The translations under genes and the position numbers were made by a program. Below the pieces are notes generated by a model. It did not search any database, was not told the origin of the DNA, and saw only the letters and a program-made list of their open reading frames with translations. This document shows, piece by piece, positions 47,800-57,852 of a DNA stretch of 64,000 nt. The number at the start of each line of letters is the position of its first letter. The first letter of the stretch is position 1. The DNA comes from Homarus americanus (taxonomy: Eukaryota > Arthropoda > Malacostraca > Decapoda > Nephropidae): positions 586,148 to 650,147 of the forward strand of contig NW_024756459.1 in the NCBI RefSeq assembly GCF_018991925.1, in the 5' to 3' direction.

Positions 47800-48265
47800 C
47801 TGGCCTATAAGGGTTAACATACACCTTCATTCACGAATATAACAACATATTCTGAGTAAATTAAACACAGGATAGAGAGACAAGCCTTCAAAATTTTTTA
47901 CACCTTATAGAAAAATAGCGAGGGTCGTATCCTTTGGTCGTGACGTTAATAACACAGTCAGGGTTCGATGCTCCCTTCATCTCCCTCCTCCATGACGTTG
48001 TTCCAGTATCGTACGCCTCGCAACACACACCACCCATAAACATCCACCAACCCACCCCTAACCAATCATAACCTGTACATTTTCCTTTCTAGCCACCGGA
48101 TTGGCTCACAGAATTGTTATCCTTTCCCCCATAGTAACTTTCTAACAGTTGATTCATCGAAATAAAATCAGGACAGTTTCTCAAGAGGAATTTTTAATAA
48201 TGTTTGGCGGCCATTTTTAACCGCCATCTTTGTATCTTATCTTCACTATATTTTATTCCTTATCG
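47800..48265. other. Unique segment with YY1-type motif
   Basis: No gene seen. GGCGGCCAT at 48207 and CCGCCATCTT at 48221-48230 (AAGATGGCGG on the minus strand) face each other. Confidence 0.4.

Positions 48266-48267
<2 letters not shown>

Positions 48268-48303
<36 letters not shown>
48268..48303. repeat. (TC)n microsatellite
   Basis: Seventeen units. Confidence 0.97.
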
Positions 48304-48306
<3 letters not shown>

Positions 48307-48469
48307 AGGTTGAAAACGCTTCTAAGAGACAGTATCGTGCTTCTGTCCAATAAATCAGACAGTCTTATGGACAGGTAACACGCGAATGCAGGGATATTGC
48401 ATGATGCAACAACACTGAAGGCGGATAATGCAACCGCAGTGAAATTCTCCTACGATCATACTGAGATTA

Positions 48470-48690
48470 TTATACAACTGCAGTGAAATTTTTATACAAC
48501 TGCAGTGAATTTTTTATACAACTGCAGTGAATTTTTTATACAACTACAGTGAAATTTTTATACAACTACAGTGAATTTTTTATACAACTACAGTGAAATT
48601 TTTATACAACTGCAGTGAGATGCCGTATGTTCAGGCAATCTATTATTTTTTGAAACTGCAGTGATTTTTTTTCACAGTGAAATGTTTGTC
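48470..48690 (+). repeat. 24-bp repeat, core TATACAACTGCAGTGAATTT
   Basis: Seven good units plus decayed edges on both sides (CTGCAGTGATTTTTT, CCTGCAGTCAAATTT). CTGCAG is a palindrome and changes to CTACAG in three units. Confidence 0.92.
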
Positions 48691-48737
48691 ACGAGTCAAA
48701 TTTGTTCCTGCAGTCAAATTTCTGTAGTAGGAAAGGT

Positions 48738-49688
48738 AAGGGCGTGGGTGTTGGTGCTCTGATAGGGTGAGGGCGTGGGTGTAGGTACTCAGGTAGGGTG
48801 AGGGCGTGGGTGTAGGTGCTCTGGTAGGGTGAGGGCGTGGGTGTAGGTGCTCTGATAGGGTGAGGGCGTGGGTGTAGGTGCTCTGGTAGGGTGAGGGCGT
48901 GGTGTGGGTGCTCTGGTGGGGTGAGGGCGTGGGTGTGGGTGCTCTGTTGGGGTGAGGGGTGTGGGTGTGGGTGCTCTGGTGGGGTGAGGGGCGTGGGCCA
49001 GGTGCTCTGGTGGGGTGAGGGGCATTGGTGTTGGTGCTCGTGGGGTGGGGGCGTGGGTGTACTCTGGTGGGGTGAGGTGTGGGTGTAGGTGCTCTGGTAG
49101 GGTGAGGGCGTGGGTGTGGGTGCTCTGGTAGGGTGAGGGGCGTGGGTGTAGGTGCTCTGGTAGGGTGGTGTGGGTGTGGGTACTCTGGTAGGGTGAGGGC
49201 GTGGGTGTAGGTACTCTGGTAGGGTGAGGGTGTGGGTGTGGGTGCTCTGGTAGGGGTGAGGGCGTGGGTGCTTAGGTGCTCCTGGTAGGAGTGAGGGCAG
49301 TGTAGGTGCTCTCTGGTAGGGTGAGGCGTGGAATGTAGGTACTTTCTGGTAGGGTGAGAGATGTGTGGAATTGCTCTGGTGGGGTGAGGGGGCGTGGGTG
49401 TAGGTGCTCTGGTAGGGTGAGGGGCGTGGGTGTGGGTGCTCTGATAGAGGTGGGGCATTGGTGTAGGTGCTCTGATAGGGTGAGGGCGTGGGTGTAGGTG
49501 CTCTGGTGGGGTGAGGGCGTGGGTGTGGGTGCTCTGGTAGGGTGAGGGCGTGGGTGTAGGTGCTCTGGTAGGGTGAGGGCGTGGGTGTAGGTACTCAGGT
49601 AGGGTGAGGGCGTGGGTGTAGGTGCTCTGGTAGGGTGAGGGCGTGGGTGTAGGTGCTCAGGTAGGGTGAGGGTGTGGGTGTAGGTAAT
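48738..49688 (+). repeat. 31-bp satellite, core GTGCTCTGGTAGGGTGAGGG
   Basis: About 30 units of the core plus CGTGGGTGTAG. The left and right ends are regular; the centre (49250-49380) has indels. Minus-strand Pro/Thr/His frames are repeat translations. Confidence 0.96.
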
Positions 49689-49822
49689 GGCAGGGTGTAT
49701 CTGTTAAACACACATACATACATAAGCTCCGTGAATCAGAGGTCATCACGCGTCGTCTTGGACGTGTTGTGTCCTCATCACATCACGGTCAGAAGTCTCA
49801 GAGTCTTAGTCGTCGCCAAAGG

Positions 49823-49897
49823 GTGTCGTAGAAGTCGTCTTTAGCTGTCGTAGAAGTCGTCTTTAGCTGTCGTAGAAGTCGTCTTTAGCTGTCGTAG
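49823..49897 (+). repeat. 22-bp repeat GTCGTAGAAGTCGTCTTTAG
   Basis: Three and a half units. Confidence 0.92.
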
Positions 49898-49939
49898 TCG
49901 TATTATAATGCGGTGCAGGAACAGTACAGGCGCCCATAT

Positions 49940-50060
49940 CTTCCGATATCTCCTTTCGTCCGTTCGTCCGTCAGTCCGTCTGGGAGATGTCAACACAATA
50001 ACTTAAACGACTAATAATCGATGTTAACCAAACTTAATGTGTAGATATAACAAGATTTCA
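49940..50060 (+). repeat. ATAACTT...AAACTTRATGTGTAG module, copy a
   Basis: GTCCGTCAGTCCGTCTGG precedes GTCAACACAATAACTT, and about 35 bases later AAACTTAATGTGTAG. The same order is found at 60620-60700. Confidence 0.5.
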
Positions 50061-50106
50061 TACCAGTTCAGTAATCAATGTTTTTCCTCAATATTATCTG
50101 CAGATA

Positions 50107-50212
50107 TAACCACGTGTAGTACAACCACCTGTAGTTCAACCACTCGTAGTTCAATCACCTGTAGCTCAATCACCTGTAGTTCAACCACTTGTAGTTCAAC
50201 CACTTGTAGTTA
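50107..50212 (+). repeat. 15-bp repeat TGTAGTTCAACCACT
   Basis: Seven units with ACCT/ACTC/ACTT variants. Confidence 0.92.
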
Positions 50213-50560
50213 TGACCTCGTTCTTGTGTTGACTAATGACGAAAAAAGAACACTCAGGTACTTTCGGTAAATTCCCAACGGCAGAAGCACACCTTAAGTC
50301 AGCTAGTTAAGGCGATGTCGCACATCAGGTAGATTAATGAACTTCTCTTTCTGAATTAATTTTGGTGTCGTAATTTAGTGACCCGGAGATGCGTTGTCAC
50401 CTTTATATTGAGGTGATAAATTACATATATATATATTTTTTTTAGTTTCTACCTGTGTGTCGTAGCTAAGGTAAGATAAGGTGTTGTGTATCTAATTAGA
50501 GAAGAAATTCACCTGCGAATCTCAAAACCTCCAATAAATATAAGAAACCGAAGGAAGAAA

Positions 50561-50631
50561 GTGTGTGTGTGTGTGTGTGTAATAATAATAAATAATAATA
50601 ATAATAATAATAGTAATAATAATAATTATAA
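50561..50631 (-). repeat. (GT)n(AAT)n, i.e. (ATT)n(AC)n tail of the retroelement
   Basis: Ten GT units, then AAT units with TAG interruptions. On the minus strand this is the same ATT-then-AC order that follows copy 1. Confidence 0.93.
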
Positions 50632-51311
50632 TTAACGGTTTATTGAAAGAGCATGGCAACCGGAAGGCTGAAAATATACAGTTGCATAATTGGGGAATGG
50701 GTCTCTTGATTGACAAATAATATACAAGTAACATATGTGATGCAAATATGGTATATAATAACTAGGTTTGGGGAGAAGCTCAAACTACAGGGCATTTCAA
50801 CATAGTGACAGTGCAAAAGGTAAGATTGACTGGGAGTGAATACACTGGTTGATGACAAGTTATTGATAATTTTTACAATGGTTGGGACTGGGCTGTTCTT
50901 ATAATGATCAGTACGTGCTCGTATGGGCTGGATGCAGTTGGGGTGTCGAACAGCAACTCGCGGACGAGGGATCTCGGGTGGTAGTAGGAGCCGGTTTCGA
51001 GGATGGTGCTGAAGCTTCTCGCCAAATTTGCAGAGGAGGTCGTGGTGATGGTCAGAAAGAGCCGAGAGGGTCAGTGTGTTGAGCGCTCCTTGTTATGTGG
51101 AGTAGGAAGGGGAGAGAATAATCTTGCATGCCCTCTTTCGCACTTTTTCTAGGTGTTTACGTCGTGTGGCATTTAGGGAGGAAGACCAGGCAGGGGAGGC
51201 ATGGGTGAGCTTGGGAAGTATGAATGTTGTGTAAACACTGAGGAGCTCGGGGGCAGGAACTCCGAGGGACTTGAGTCGGCGGAGGAGGTGGAGACGGAAA
51301 CTGGAGGATTT
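50632..51311 (-). mobile_element. Non-LTR retrotransposon 3' portion, copy 3
   Basis: Minus-strand element with about 220 codons of reverse-transcriptase C-terminal sequence followed by the shared 3' end TTTCAATAAACCGTTAAT and an (ATT)n tail. It is 5'-truncated at a (CA)n tract (plus-strand (TG)n from 51310) and followed by (CA)n, so the copy lies inside an AC microsatellite. Its last 200 bases match 6591-6800 and the final 50 match 32511-32566. Confidence 0.85.
50640..51308 (-). pseudogene. Reverse transcriptase C-terminal fragment (non-LTR element)
   Basis: A single minus-strand frame of 223 codons, open except for TAA at 51095-51093 (codon 72). Near residues 30-50 it reads FILPKLTHASPAWSSSL, then RKHLEKVRKRACKIILSPSY, and after the stop CKFGEKLQHHPRNRLLLP. 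This order (ILP-L-ASPAW, then a basic helix, then a Cys-KFG-HHPRNR-LLP motif) is typical of the region after the RT palm/thumb in Jockey/CR1/I-type LINEs. The catalytic YXDD region would lie upstream and is missing. The clade is not resolved. The frame continues to a TAA inside the conserved CAATAA, so the annotated end may overrun the true protein end; copy 1 stops earlier. No function is expected. Confidence 0.8.
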
Positions 51312-51336
51312 GTGTGTGTGTGTGTGTGTGTGTGTG
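51310..51336. repeat. (TG)n microsatellite at the retroelement 5' junction
   Basis: About 13 units, (CA)n on the element's sense strand. Confidence 0.95.
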
Positions 51337-51429
51337 GAACAGACAAGATTAACTGTGAGCTGGGTTTCAGATCTGTCTCTCTCTGCTTCCCCCTCGTTCC
51401 CCCGTCTCCACCTTTACTGCTGCCGAGTT

Positions 51430-51430
<1 letters not shown>

Positions 51431-51464
<34 letters not shown>
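51431..51464. repeat. (CT)n microsatellite
   Basis: Sixteen units. Confidence 0.96.
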
Positions 51465-51468
<4 letters not shown>

Positions 51469-52152
51469 CTACCACCCACACACCACCACACCAACCACCA
51501 CCAACCAACCACCACCAACCACACACCACCAGCCACACCACCACACCAGCCACCAACCACACACCACCACACACCAGCCACCACCAGCCACACACCATAC
51601 CACACAACCACACACCACCACCAGCCACCACCAGCCACACCACCACACACCAGCCACCACCAACCACACACCACCACCAACCACACACCACCACACCAGC
51701 CACCACCAACCCACACACCACACCAGCCACACCACCACACACCCAGCCACCACCAACCACACCACCACCAGCCACACACCTACAACCCACACACACCTGC
51801 TCCCACACACCACCACACACACCACACACCACCACCAGCCACACACCACCACACACCACACACCACCACACACACCACACACCACCACACCACACACTGG
51901 CTTACACCACACCAACCACACACCACCACCAACCACACACCAACCACACACCACCACCAGCACACACCTACACACCACACACCTACCAACCACACACCAC
52001 ACACATACACACAACACACTGACACACAACCACACACCAGCCACCACCAACCACACACCACCACCAACCACACACCACCACACACCAACCACCACCAACC
52101 ACACACCACCAACCACACACCACCACACACCAACCACCACTACTACCACACA
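51465..52152 (+). repeat. CCACCACCAACCACACACCA minisatellite
   Basis: About 690 bases of scrambled CCACCA, CCACACA and CCAGCCAC blocks. Open on both strands through composition (His/Thr/Pro on plus; Val/Cys/Gly/Trp on minus). Confidence 0.93.
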
Positions 52153-52500
52153 GACAGACACTCAGACTAATGGACAAAGAGTGTCGTTGTTATTAAGGCA
52201 GTTACCAGTAATTTTCTCAGCCCAATTAGACCCGAAATTACACTTCTCCTTGTCTTAATGAGTTTTATAATTACATGTAAATTGAATTATCTCTCTCTCT
52301 CTCTCTCTCCTCTCTCACCACAACTTTAAAGACAACCACAATTGTACCACACTTTACAATACTTATATCACACATTAAAATTGTTCTACCACACTTATAT
52401 TTAAGGGGGGGGGGGTGTGTATGAAAGAGTGTGGTAACAGTGTGGCTTTATTACCGTAAACACACCCCCTGGCAACCAAAGTGTGCCACTGTGTCTTGGC
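52153..52500. other. Unique spacer with short (CT)n and G-run
   Basis: (CT)n at 52292-52309 and nine or more G at 52406. No gene seen. Confidence 0.5.
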
Positions 52501-52508
52501 CAACCTGT

Positions 52509-52510
<2 letters not shown>

Positions 52511-52548
<38 letters not shown>
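52511..52548. repeat. (GT)n microsatellite
   Basis: Nineteen units. Short (GACT)n and (GT)n follow at 52589-52618. Confidence 0.96.
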
Positions 52549-52549
<1 letters not shown>

Positions 52550-52619
52550 AAGAGTGTAAGTATACATGTGTTAATCTGTATGTATGTATGACTGACTGAC
52601 TGACTGTGTGTGTGTGTAG

Positions 52620-52986
52620 GTCATACTGTTACCAAGCGAACGAACCTCCCCGGGTGTCCAATTAAGGTAGAGTGCTAGTCTTAATTTCGTCTCCATATTT
52701 AGACGCTTATCTGAATGTTCCATCTTAAGTTCGGTCAGGTATGTGCAGTTTTACCGCTTCCCTTACGAGAAAATATTCCCAACTTAGAATCATCTAGGAA
52801 TGTGAAGCCTCGTTTGGGTCTATAGGCTCTCGTTCTTGTGGTAATGCTTAAGAAATTATAATAAAGAAAATAAAATGAAATGTCCGTGTTTTAGTAAGAC
52901 AATGGAACCCGGTGATGATAATAGAGGAGATGAAGTAACGTTGATAAAGATGGGAGATAGCAAGAAATGAGAAAGATAAGACGATG

Positions 52987-52988
<2 letters not shown>
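52620..52988. other. Unique spacer, no gene seen
   Basis: Balanced to AT-rich sequence without recognised signals. Confidence 0.5.

Positions 52989-52990
<2 letters not shown>

Positions 52991-53058
<68 letters not shown>
52991..53058. repeat. (CT)n microsatellite
   Basis: Thirty-four units. Confidence 0.98.
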
Positions 53059-53062
<4 letters not shown>

Positions 53063-53198
53063 TAAACGTCAAGGGGGAGATATGAGACCTGATAGATATT
53101 GTTTTAAAAGCAAACCGGAAATTGAGTAAGAGTCTGCAAATGTGTTTCTCTCTCTCTCTCTCTCTCCACCTTCTATCGCCAAATTTCAGTCTTAAAGT

Positions 53199-53242
53199 AT
53201 CTATCTATCTATCTATCTATCTACCCATCCATCCATCCATCC

Positions 53243-53321
<79 letters not shown>
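53199..53321. repeat. (ATCT)n with (ATCC)n insert
   Basis: About 30 tetramers; an ATCC block lies at 53224-53243. Confidence 0.97.
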
Positions 53322-53449
53322 CAGCCTGACACACCACTATCAGGGGGCACGGGTGAAAATCCTCATTTCCTCAGCTGACGTGAACCAAGAATTACATTAC
53401 AAAAGTTCGAATCCCTCTTGTAATTTCCCTCTCTTGTGTTTGTGGCTTG

Positions 53450-53452
<3 letters not shown>

Positions 53453-53480
<28 letters not shown>
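53453..53480. repeat. (GT)n microsatellite
   Basis: Fourteen units. TCTGTAATCACRA-type motifs follow to 53580. Confidence 0.95.
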
Positions 53481-53482
<2 letters not shown>

Positions 53483-53629
53483 TCATGAAAAGGTTGTCTG
53501 TATTCACGAACTGTCTGTAATCACAAGTGTTGTTTGTAATCACGATTAATCTGTAACCAAAATGCTATCTGTATGTAATCGAAAGTTCATAACATCAAAC
53601 CTATCCGATAACGTCACTGGAATTTCACC

Positions 53630-53905
53630 CTAATTGACGATTTCCCCACAGTTGACGATTTCTGCACAGTTGACGATTTCTGCACAGTTGACGATTTCTG
53701 CACAGTTGACGATTTCTCCACAGTTGACGATTTCTGCACATTTGACGATTTCTGCACAGTTGACGATTTCCCCACAGTTGACGATATCTGCACAGTTGAC
53801 GATTTCTCCACAGTTGACGATTTCCGCACAGTTGACGATTTCCCCACAGTTGACGATTTCCCCACAGTTGACGATTTCCCCACAGTTGACGATTTCCCCA
53901 AAATT
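53630..53905 (+). repeat. 18-bp minisatellite CAGTTGACGATTTCTGCA
   Basis: About 15 units. Two subtypes, CTGCACAG and CCCCACAG, are in separate blocks. The 18-base length keeps 6-residue repeat frames open on both strands. Confidence 0.95.
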
Positions 53906-53995
53906 AATGATTTTTCTGCTTTTTAAAAGTAAGTTACGGTAGTGACGATTATGGGTCGAATTTGGGCATTATTTTTGTGTGATAAACCACTTGAA

Positions 53996-54142
53996 AGGTT
54001 AGGTTAGATTAGGTTAGGTTGGGCTAGGTTAGATTAGGTTAGGTTGGGCTAGGTTAGGTTAGGTTGGGTTGGGCTAGGTTAGGTTAGGTTAGGTTGGGCT
54101 AGGTTAGGTTGGGCTAGGTTAGATTGGGCTAGGTTAGGTTAG
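53996..54142 (+). repeat. TTAGG block with TTGGGC variants
   Basis: About 29 pentamers in which AGGTT alternates with GGGCT in a 10-20-base higher-order pattern. Confidence 0.92.
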
Positions 54143-54269
54143 GTATACCATATGCTTGTGACTTATTTTAAGTTAATCCACCTCACCACCGTAGTATATG
54201 GACGGGGGTACATATATATTACGTATTTGTCGTCTGTCTGTCCATCCTCTACGTATCCATGTATACCTA

Positions 54270-54348
54270 TACTTGTTCTGTACCTGTACTTGTATCTCTA
54301 CCTGTACTTGTTCTGTACCTGTACCTGTATCTCTACCTGTACACACCT
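54270..54348. repeat. (TACCTG)n-type hexamer
   Basis: CTGTACCTGTAC and CTTGTATCTCTAC alternate. A similar tract lies at 57688-57782. Confidence 0.85.
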
Positions 54349-54419
54349 GCCCCCATGATCCCGTAACCTGATTTACCATCATAAGAGGCGCTACAGGTAG
54401 GCTACTCCACCTACTGCGC

Positions 54420-54600
54420 CTAGACGGCTTCTTCTCCTTCCCCTTCCTTACCTCCCCCTCCCTCCCCTCACCCATCACCCCCTCTCGATCTCCCGTCTTC
54501 CCCTTCCCTCCACCTCCCCACTTCCCCACCCCCCTCACCCTTCATCTCCATCCCAACCTCCGATACCCCCAACTTTCCTCACCCCTCCCCCAGGTGTAGG
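54420..54600. repeat. C-rich CCCCTCCC tract
   Basis: C/T-rich low complexity. Confidence 0.75.
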
Positions 54601-54729
54601 TGGTGGGGGTTTGTGTACCAATTAGTGGTTTATAATTCTCTTACCTGTGTTGGGGCGGTGATTTGATATACCCGGCGCCTTGGTTTATGTGATTTGTGAT
54701 CTATCTGATTGTGTAGAGCTTTGTTATTA

Positions 54730-54758
54730 TGTCTATCTATCTATCTATCTATCTATCT

Positions 54759-54796
<38 letters not shown>
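54730..54796. repeat. (TCTA)n followed by (CA)n
   Basis: Seven tetramers, then about 17 CA units. Confidence 0.96.
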
Positions 54797-54799
<3 letters not shown>

Positions 54800-55134
54800 T
54801 CAGGATACCATACTAAGGCTGGTCTCTACGTCACCCTGGCCAAACACTGACACACAAAGCCGACCACAAACACGAGAAAGTGCCGGAGGGCTTTAAGCCT
54901 TTCTTACGTTGAGATAGAGGTTGAAACACCCTATTTGACGCTGTGTGCTGGGGTATAAGGGTGTCCCAGAAAATCTCCTGGCTCCTCCACCTGTTACCTC
55001 TACTATTCCCTCCCTGCCTCCCTGTTACCTCCTTCCTGTCTCTGCTCCCTGTGAGTTAGAGGGAGGGAGGAACATTCTGTGACACATGCGTTATGTTCAC
55101 CACTAAACTTGTCGTCATAAGGAACAGGGAGACA
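54797..55134. other. Unique spacer
   Basis: No repeat beyond short CTCCCTG units near 55000-55060. No gene seen. Confidence 0.5.
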
Positions 55135-55650
55135 GGATATAAAATGTGGTAGGACAGAATATAATTATTGGTAGGACAGGATATGGTGTGGTAGGGCAGG
55201 ATATGAGTGTGGTAGGACAGGATATAGTGTGGTAGGACCCAGGATATAGTGTGGTAGGACAGGATGCAGTGTGTTAGGATGGGATACGGTGTGGTAGGGC
55301 GGATATAGTGTGATAGGACAGGATATGAGTGTGATGGGACAGGATATGGTGTGGTAGGACAGGATATATTGTGGTGGGACAGGATATAGTGTGGTAGGGC
55401 AGGATATAGTGGTAGGACAGGATATAATTAATGGTAGGGCAGGATATAATTAATGGTAGGACAGAATGTAATTAATGGTAGGGCAGGATATAATTAATGG
55501 TAGGGCAGGATATAGTGTGGTAGGGCAGGATATAGTGTGGTAGGACAGGATATAGTGTGGTAGGACAGGATATAGTGTGGTAGGACAGGATACAGTGTGG
55601 TAGGGCAGGATACAGTGTGGTAGGGCAGGATATAGTGTGGTAGGAGATAG
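55135..55650 (+). repeat. 18-20-bp minisatellite GTGGTAGGACAGGATATA
   Basis: About 26 units. A block with TAATTAATGGTAGG replaces GTGTGGTAGG at 55415-55500, so two subtypes are segregated. Confidence 0.95.
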
Positions 55651-55728
55651 TAGTGGCCGTGGGTGTTATTAATCTCAGGGTAAACAAACAATGCTGTGAG
55701 GAGATAAGTAATTACAGGTTATATAGTG

Positions 55729-56065
55729 TTACTCTTATAAGCTGTACTCTTATAAGCTGTACTCTTATAAGCTGTACTCTTATAAGCTGTACTCTTATAA
55801 GCTGTACTCTTATAAGCTGTACTCTTATAAGCTGTACTCTTATAAGCTGTACTCTTATAAGCTGTACTCTTATAAGCTGTACTCTTATAAGCTGTACTCT
55901 TATAAGCTGTACTCTTATAAGCTGTACTCTTATAAGCTGTACTCATAAGCTGTACTCTTATAAGCTGTACTCTTATAAGCTGTACTCTTATAAGCTGTAC
56001 TCTTATAAGCTGTACTCTTATAAGCTGTACTCTTATAAGCTGTATTCTTATAAGCTGTACTCTTA
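55729..56065 (+). repeat. 15-bp repeat GTACTCTTATAAGCT
   Basis: About 22 almost perfect units. Each contains the palindrome CTTATAAG. One unit lost three bases near 55944. Fifteen bases, so 5-residue repeats (SCTLI on plus, KSTAY on minus) stay open on both strands. Confidence 0.97.
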
Positions 56066-56108
56066 TCAACTGAGGGGTAGTTAAAATGGTGATTAATGTC
56101 CAAATATA

Positions 56109-56306
56109 CAGGGTGTCTCAGAAATATTTACACATCGGCTTATAGATTTGCCGTAGAGCCCAGCGTGAATGTTTGTGTTATACCAGCAACATCGTCCTCC
56201 GTGTATCAAGTGAAGAGGACGATGTTGCTGATGAAAGACGAACATTCAGGTTGGTCTCTACGTAAATCTGTAAGGCGATGTGTATACAATTTTCTGAGAC
56301 ATCCTG
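56109..56306. mobile_element. 198-bp foldback MITE flanked by TA
   Basis: Starts CAGGGTGTCTCAGAAA and ends in the complement TTTTCTGAGACATCCTG, flanked by TA on both sides (56107-56108 and 56307-56308), the target duplication of Tc1/mariner-type transposons. Almost the whole length is inverted. The inner arms CAGCAACATCGTCCTC (56184-56199) and GAGGACGATGTTGCTG (56215-56230) are perfect with a 15-base loop; the outer arms match with scattered changes. No transposase. It inserted next to the 15-bp array. Confidence 0.88.
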
Positions 56307-56399
56307 TATCTGTTGATTGAGATAATTACACTGTAGCACTTCGGGTCACCACACAGTAGCCACGATTCATTACGATATCCAGACTCAACGCTTTACTCC

Positions 56400-56515
56400 C
56401 TCCTCTCTCTGCGACCTCCCTACCTCCTTTCCCGTACCTCCCTCTCTCCCTCCGCCCTCCCTACCTCCCCACCTACTCTCCCCTCCCTCCCTCCCTCCCT
56501 CCTCACCAACCCTAC
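56400..56515. repeat. Pyrimidine-rich CCTCCCTCC tract
   Basis: Low complexity. Confidence 0.75.
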
Positions 56516-56679
56516 GCCATTAAGAGGTAGTTCCTTCTCCTGCCAAACACCATTAGAAGGAGTAATCTACCCCAGTGTGTACACGAGATAACGCCCTTGA
56601 TATGGGGTCCACTTGGGTGACCCTGACCCTCTTGCCCTACATACATGTAAACTTTGGGGCTGACCTGATTCTCCTGTAC

Positions 56680-56770
56680 CCTCCCTCACTGCCTCTCTCC
56701 CTCACTTTCTCCCTCATTACTTCCCTTCTTCCCTCAATACCTCCTTCCCTCCCTCACTCCCTCCCTCACT
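56680..56770. repeat. CCCTCACTNCCTC repeat
   Basis: About eight short units. Confidence 0.7.
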
Positions 56771-56875
56771 ACATCCTAACAGGTCCCGACACGTCCTACA
56801 GGTGTCCAGCTCTCCCCCTCCCACCTGTCACCGTCTCGTAGTATCTTCGCGACCAAATATTACTCCTGTTATTAT

Positions 56876-56879
<4 letters not shown>

Positions 56880-56922
<43 letters not shown>
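56880..56922. repeat. (TC)n microsatellite
   Basis: Twenty-one units, then TATATACACA. Confidence 0.97.
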
Positions 56923-56926
<4 letters not shown>

Positions 56927-57062
56927 CACAGGTGTTAGCGATGAGTCATTAGGGTCACACCTGTATAATCACACCTGTGCTCTACCTGTGATCATCAGCT
57001 TACATTTGTGAACCTGATAAAAATTCTCCACTCGAGTCTAGTAACTTTAAACACCCTCGGTA

Positions 57063-57137
57063 CCTAACCAAACCTAACCTAACCAAACCTACACCTAACC
57101 AAACCTAAACCTAAACCTACACCTAACCAAACCTAAA
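57063..57137 (-). repeat. CCTAA/CCAAA block (TTAGG on minus)
   Basis: ACCTAACCAAACCTAAACC-type pentamers and hexamers, about 14 units. Confidence 0.85.
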
Positions 57138-57400
57138 TGATCTTTGGGCAGTTGTTATTAAGTCAGGTCAGGTTAAGTTAAATTAGATTCGTGTCTTTTG
57201 AAAATAATAAAGTTTATTGAGTGTTCGTGGTATAATTATAACACTGACTCCCCTCCTCCCCTTCCCTCACCCCTAAATCAATGTTACGTCACAAATTTCT
57301 TCACTTCTTCCATTACATCAACTTCAACTTGCAATTCATCTAACTTTTCCCCTGTTGACAATGTTGCATCAACCTTTCCACATCGTAAGGCATCTCATCC

Positions 57401-57613
57401 CTACCAACACTGGGTCCTGGTGACTGTGGAAATAGTGGGGATAGACAGAAGATTGAGTCGCTGCCAGGGAACCGGGTAGGCACTCCATCCCACTGAATTA
57501 TTGACGAACTTCAGATGCCTCCTGTGTTGCGCTACCCTCACATCCACCAGGCGCCGAGCTGATGTTACTGATATATTTCTGCAGTTGAATGTGTTATTGA
57601 GTCGATGTTTCAT
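57401..57613 (-). CDS. Unrecognised 70-codon open frame
   Basis: Minus-strand frame with balanced composition in a non-repetitive stretch; it includes RRLVDVRVAQHRRHLKFVNN and SVGWSAYPVPWQRL. The frame is also open for about eight codons upstream of the first ATG. About 200 bases downstream on the same strand, CAATAAACTTTATTATT (57219-57203) resembles the retroelement tail plus polyadenylation signal. It may be the end of another retroelement or a conserved repeat; I do not recognise a family. Confidence 0.25.
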   Translation of the reverse strand: MKHRLNNTFNCRNISVTSARRLVDVRVAQHRRHLKFVNNSVGWSAYPVPWQRLNLLSIPTISTVTRTQCW

Positions 57614-57687
57614 GTATGCGACGACAGAATGAGACGAGTTTTATTTATTTTTTATTGTGCCTTCGTTTGTCTTTGTCTGTCTGTGCT

Positions 57688-57782
57688 TTTACCTGTATCT
57701 ACCTCTGTCTGTACCTGTTACCTACCTGTATCTGTAACCTACCTGTACCTGTAGTCTACCTGTATTTGTAATCTGTACCTTA
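57688..57782. repeat. ACCTGTATCTGTAACCT repeat
   Basis: Six units of about 12-18 bases, similar to 54270-54348. Confidence 0.8.
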
Positions 57783-57831
57783 AGATTAGGGTCAGAGACA
57801 AACGAATAGTGGATCAAGACCATTAAAGTTA

Positions 57832-57852
57832 GGTTAGGTTAGGTTAGGTTAG
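57832..57852 (+). repeat. Short TTAGG block
   Basis: Four pentamers. Confidence 0.85.

Noticed and set aside
51271..52170. His/Thr/Pro-rich 299-codon frame and Val/Cys/Gly-rich minus frames
   Set aside because: Direct translation of CCACCA/CCACACA repeats on both strands.
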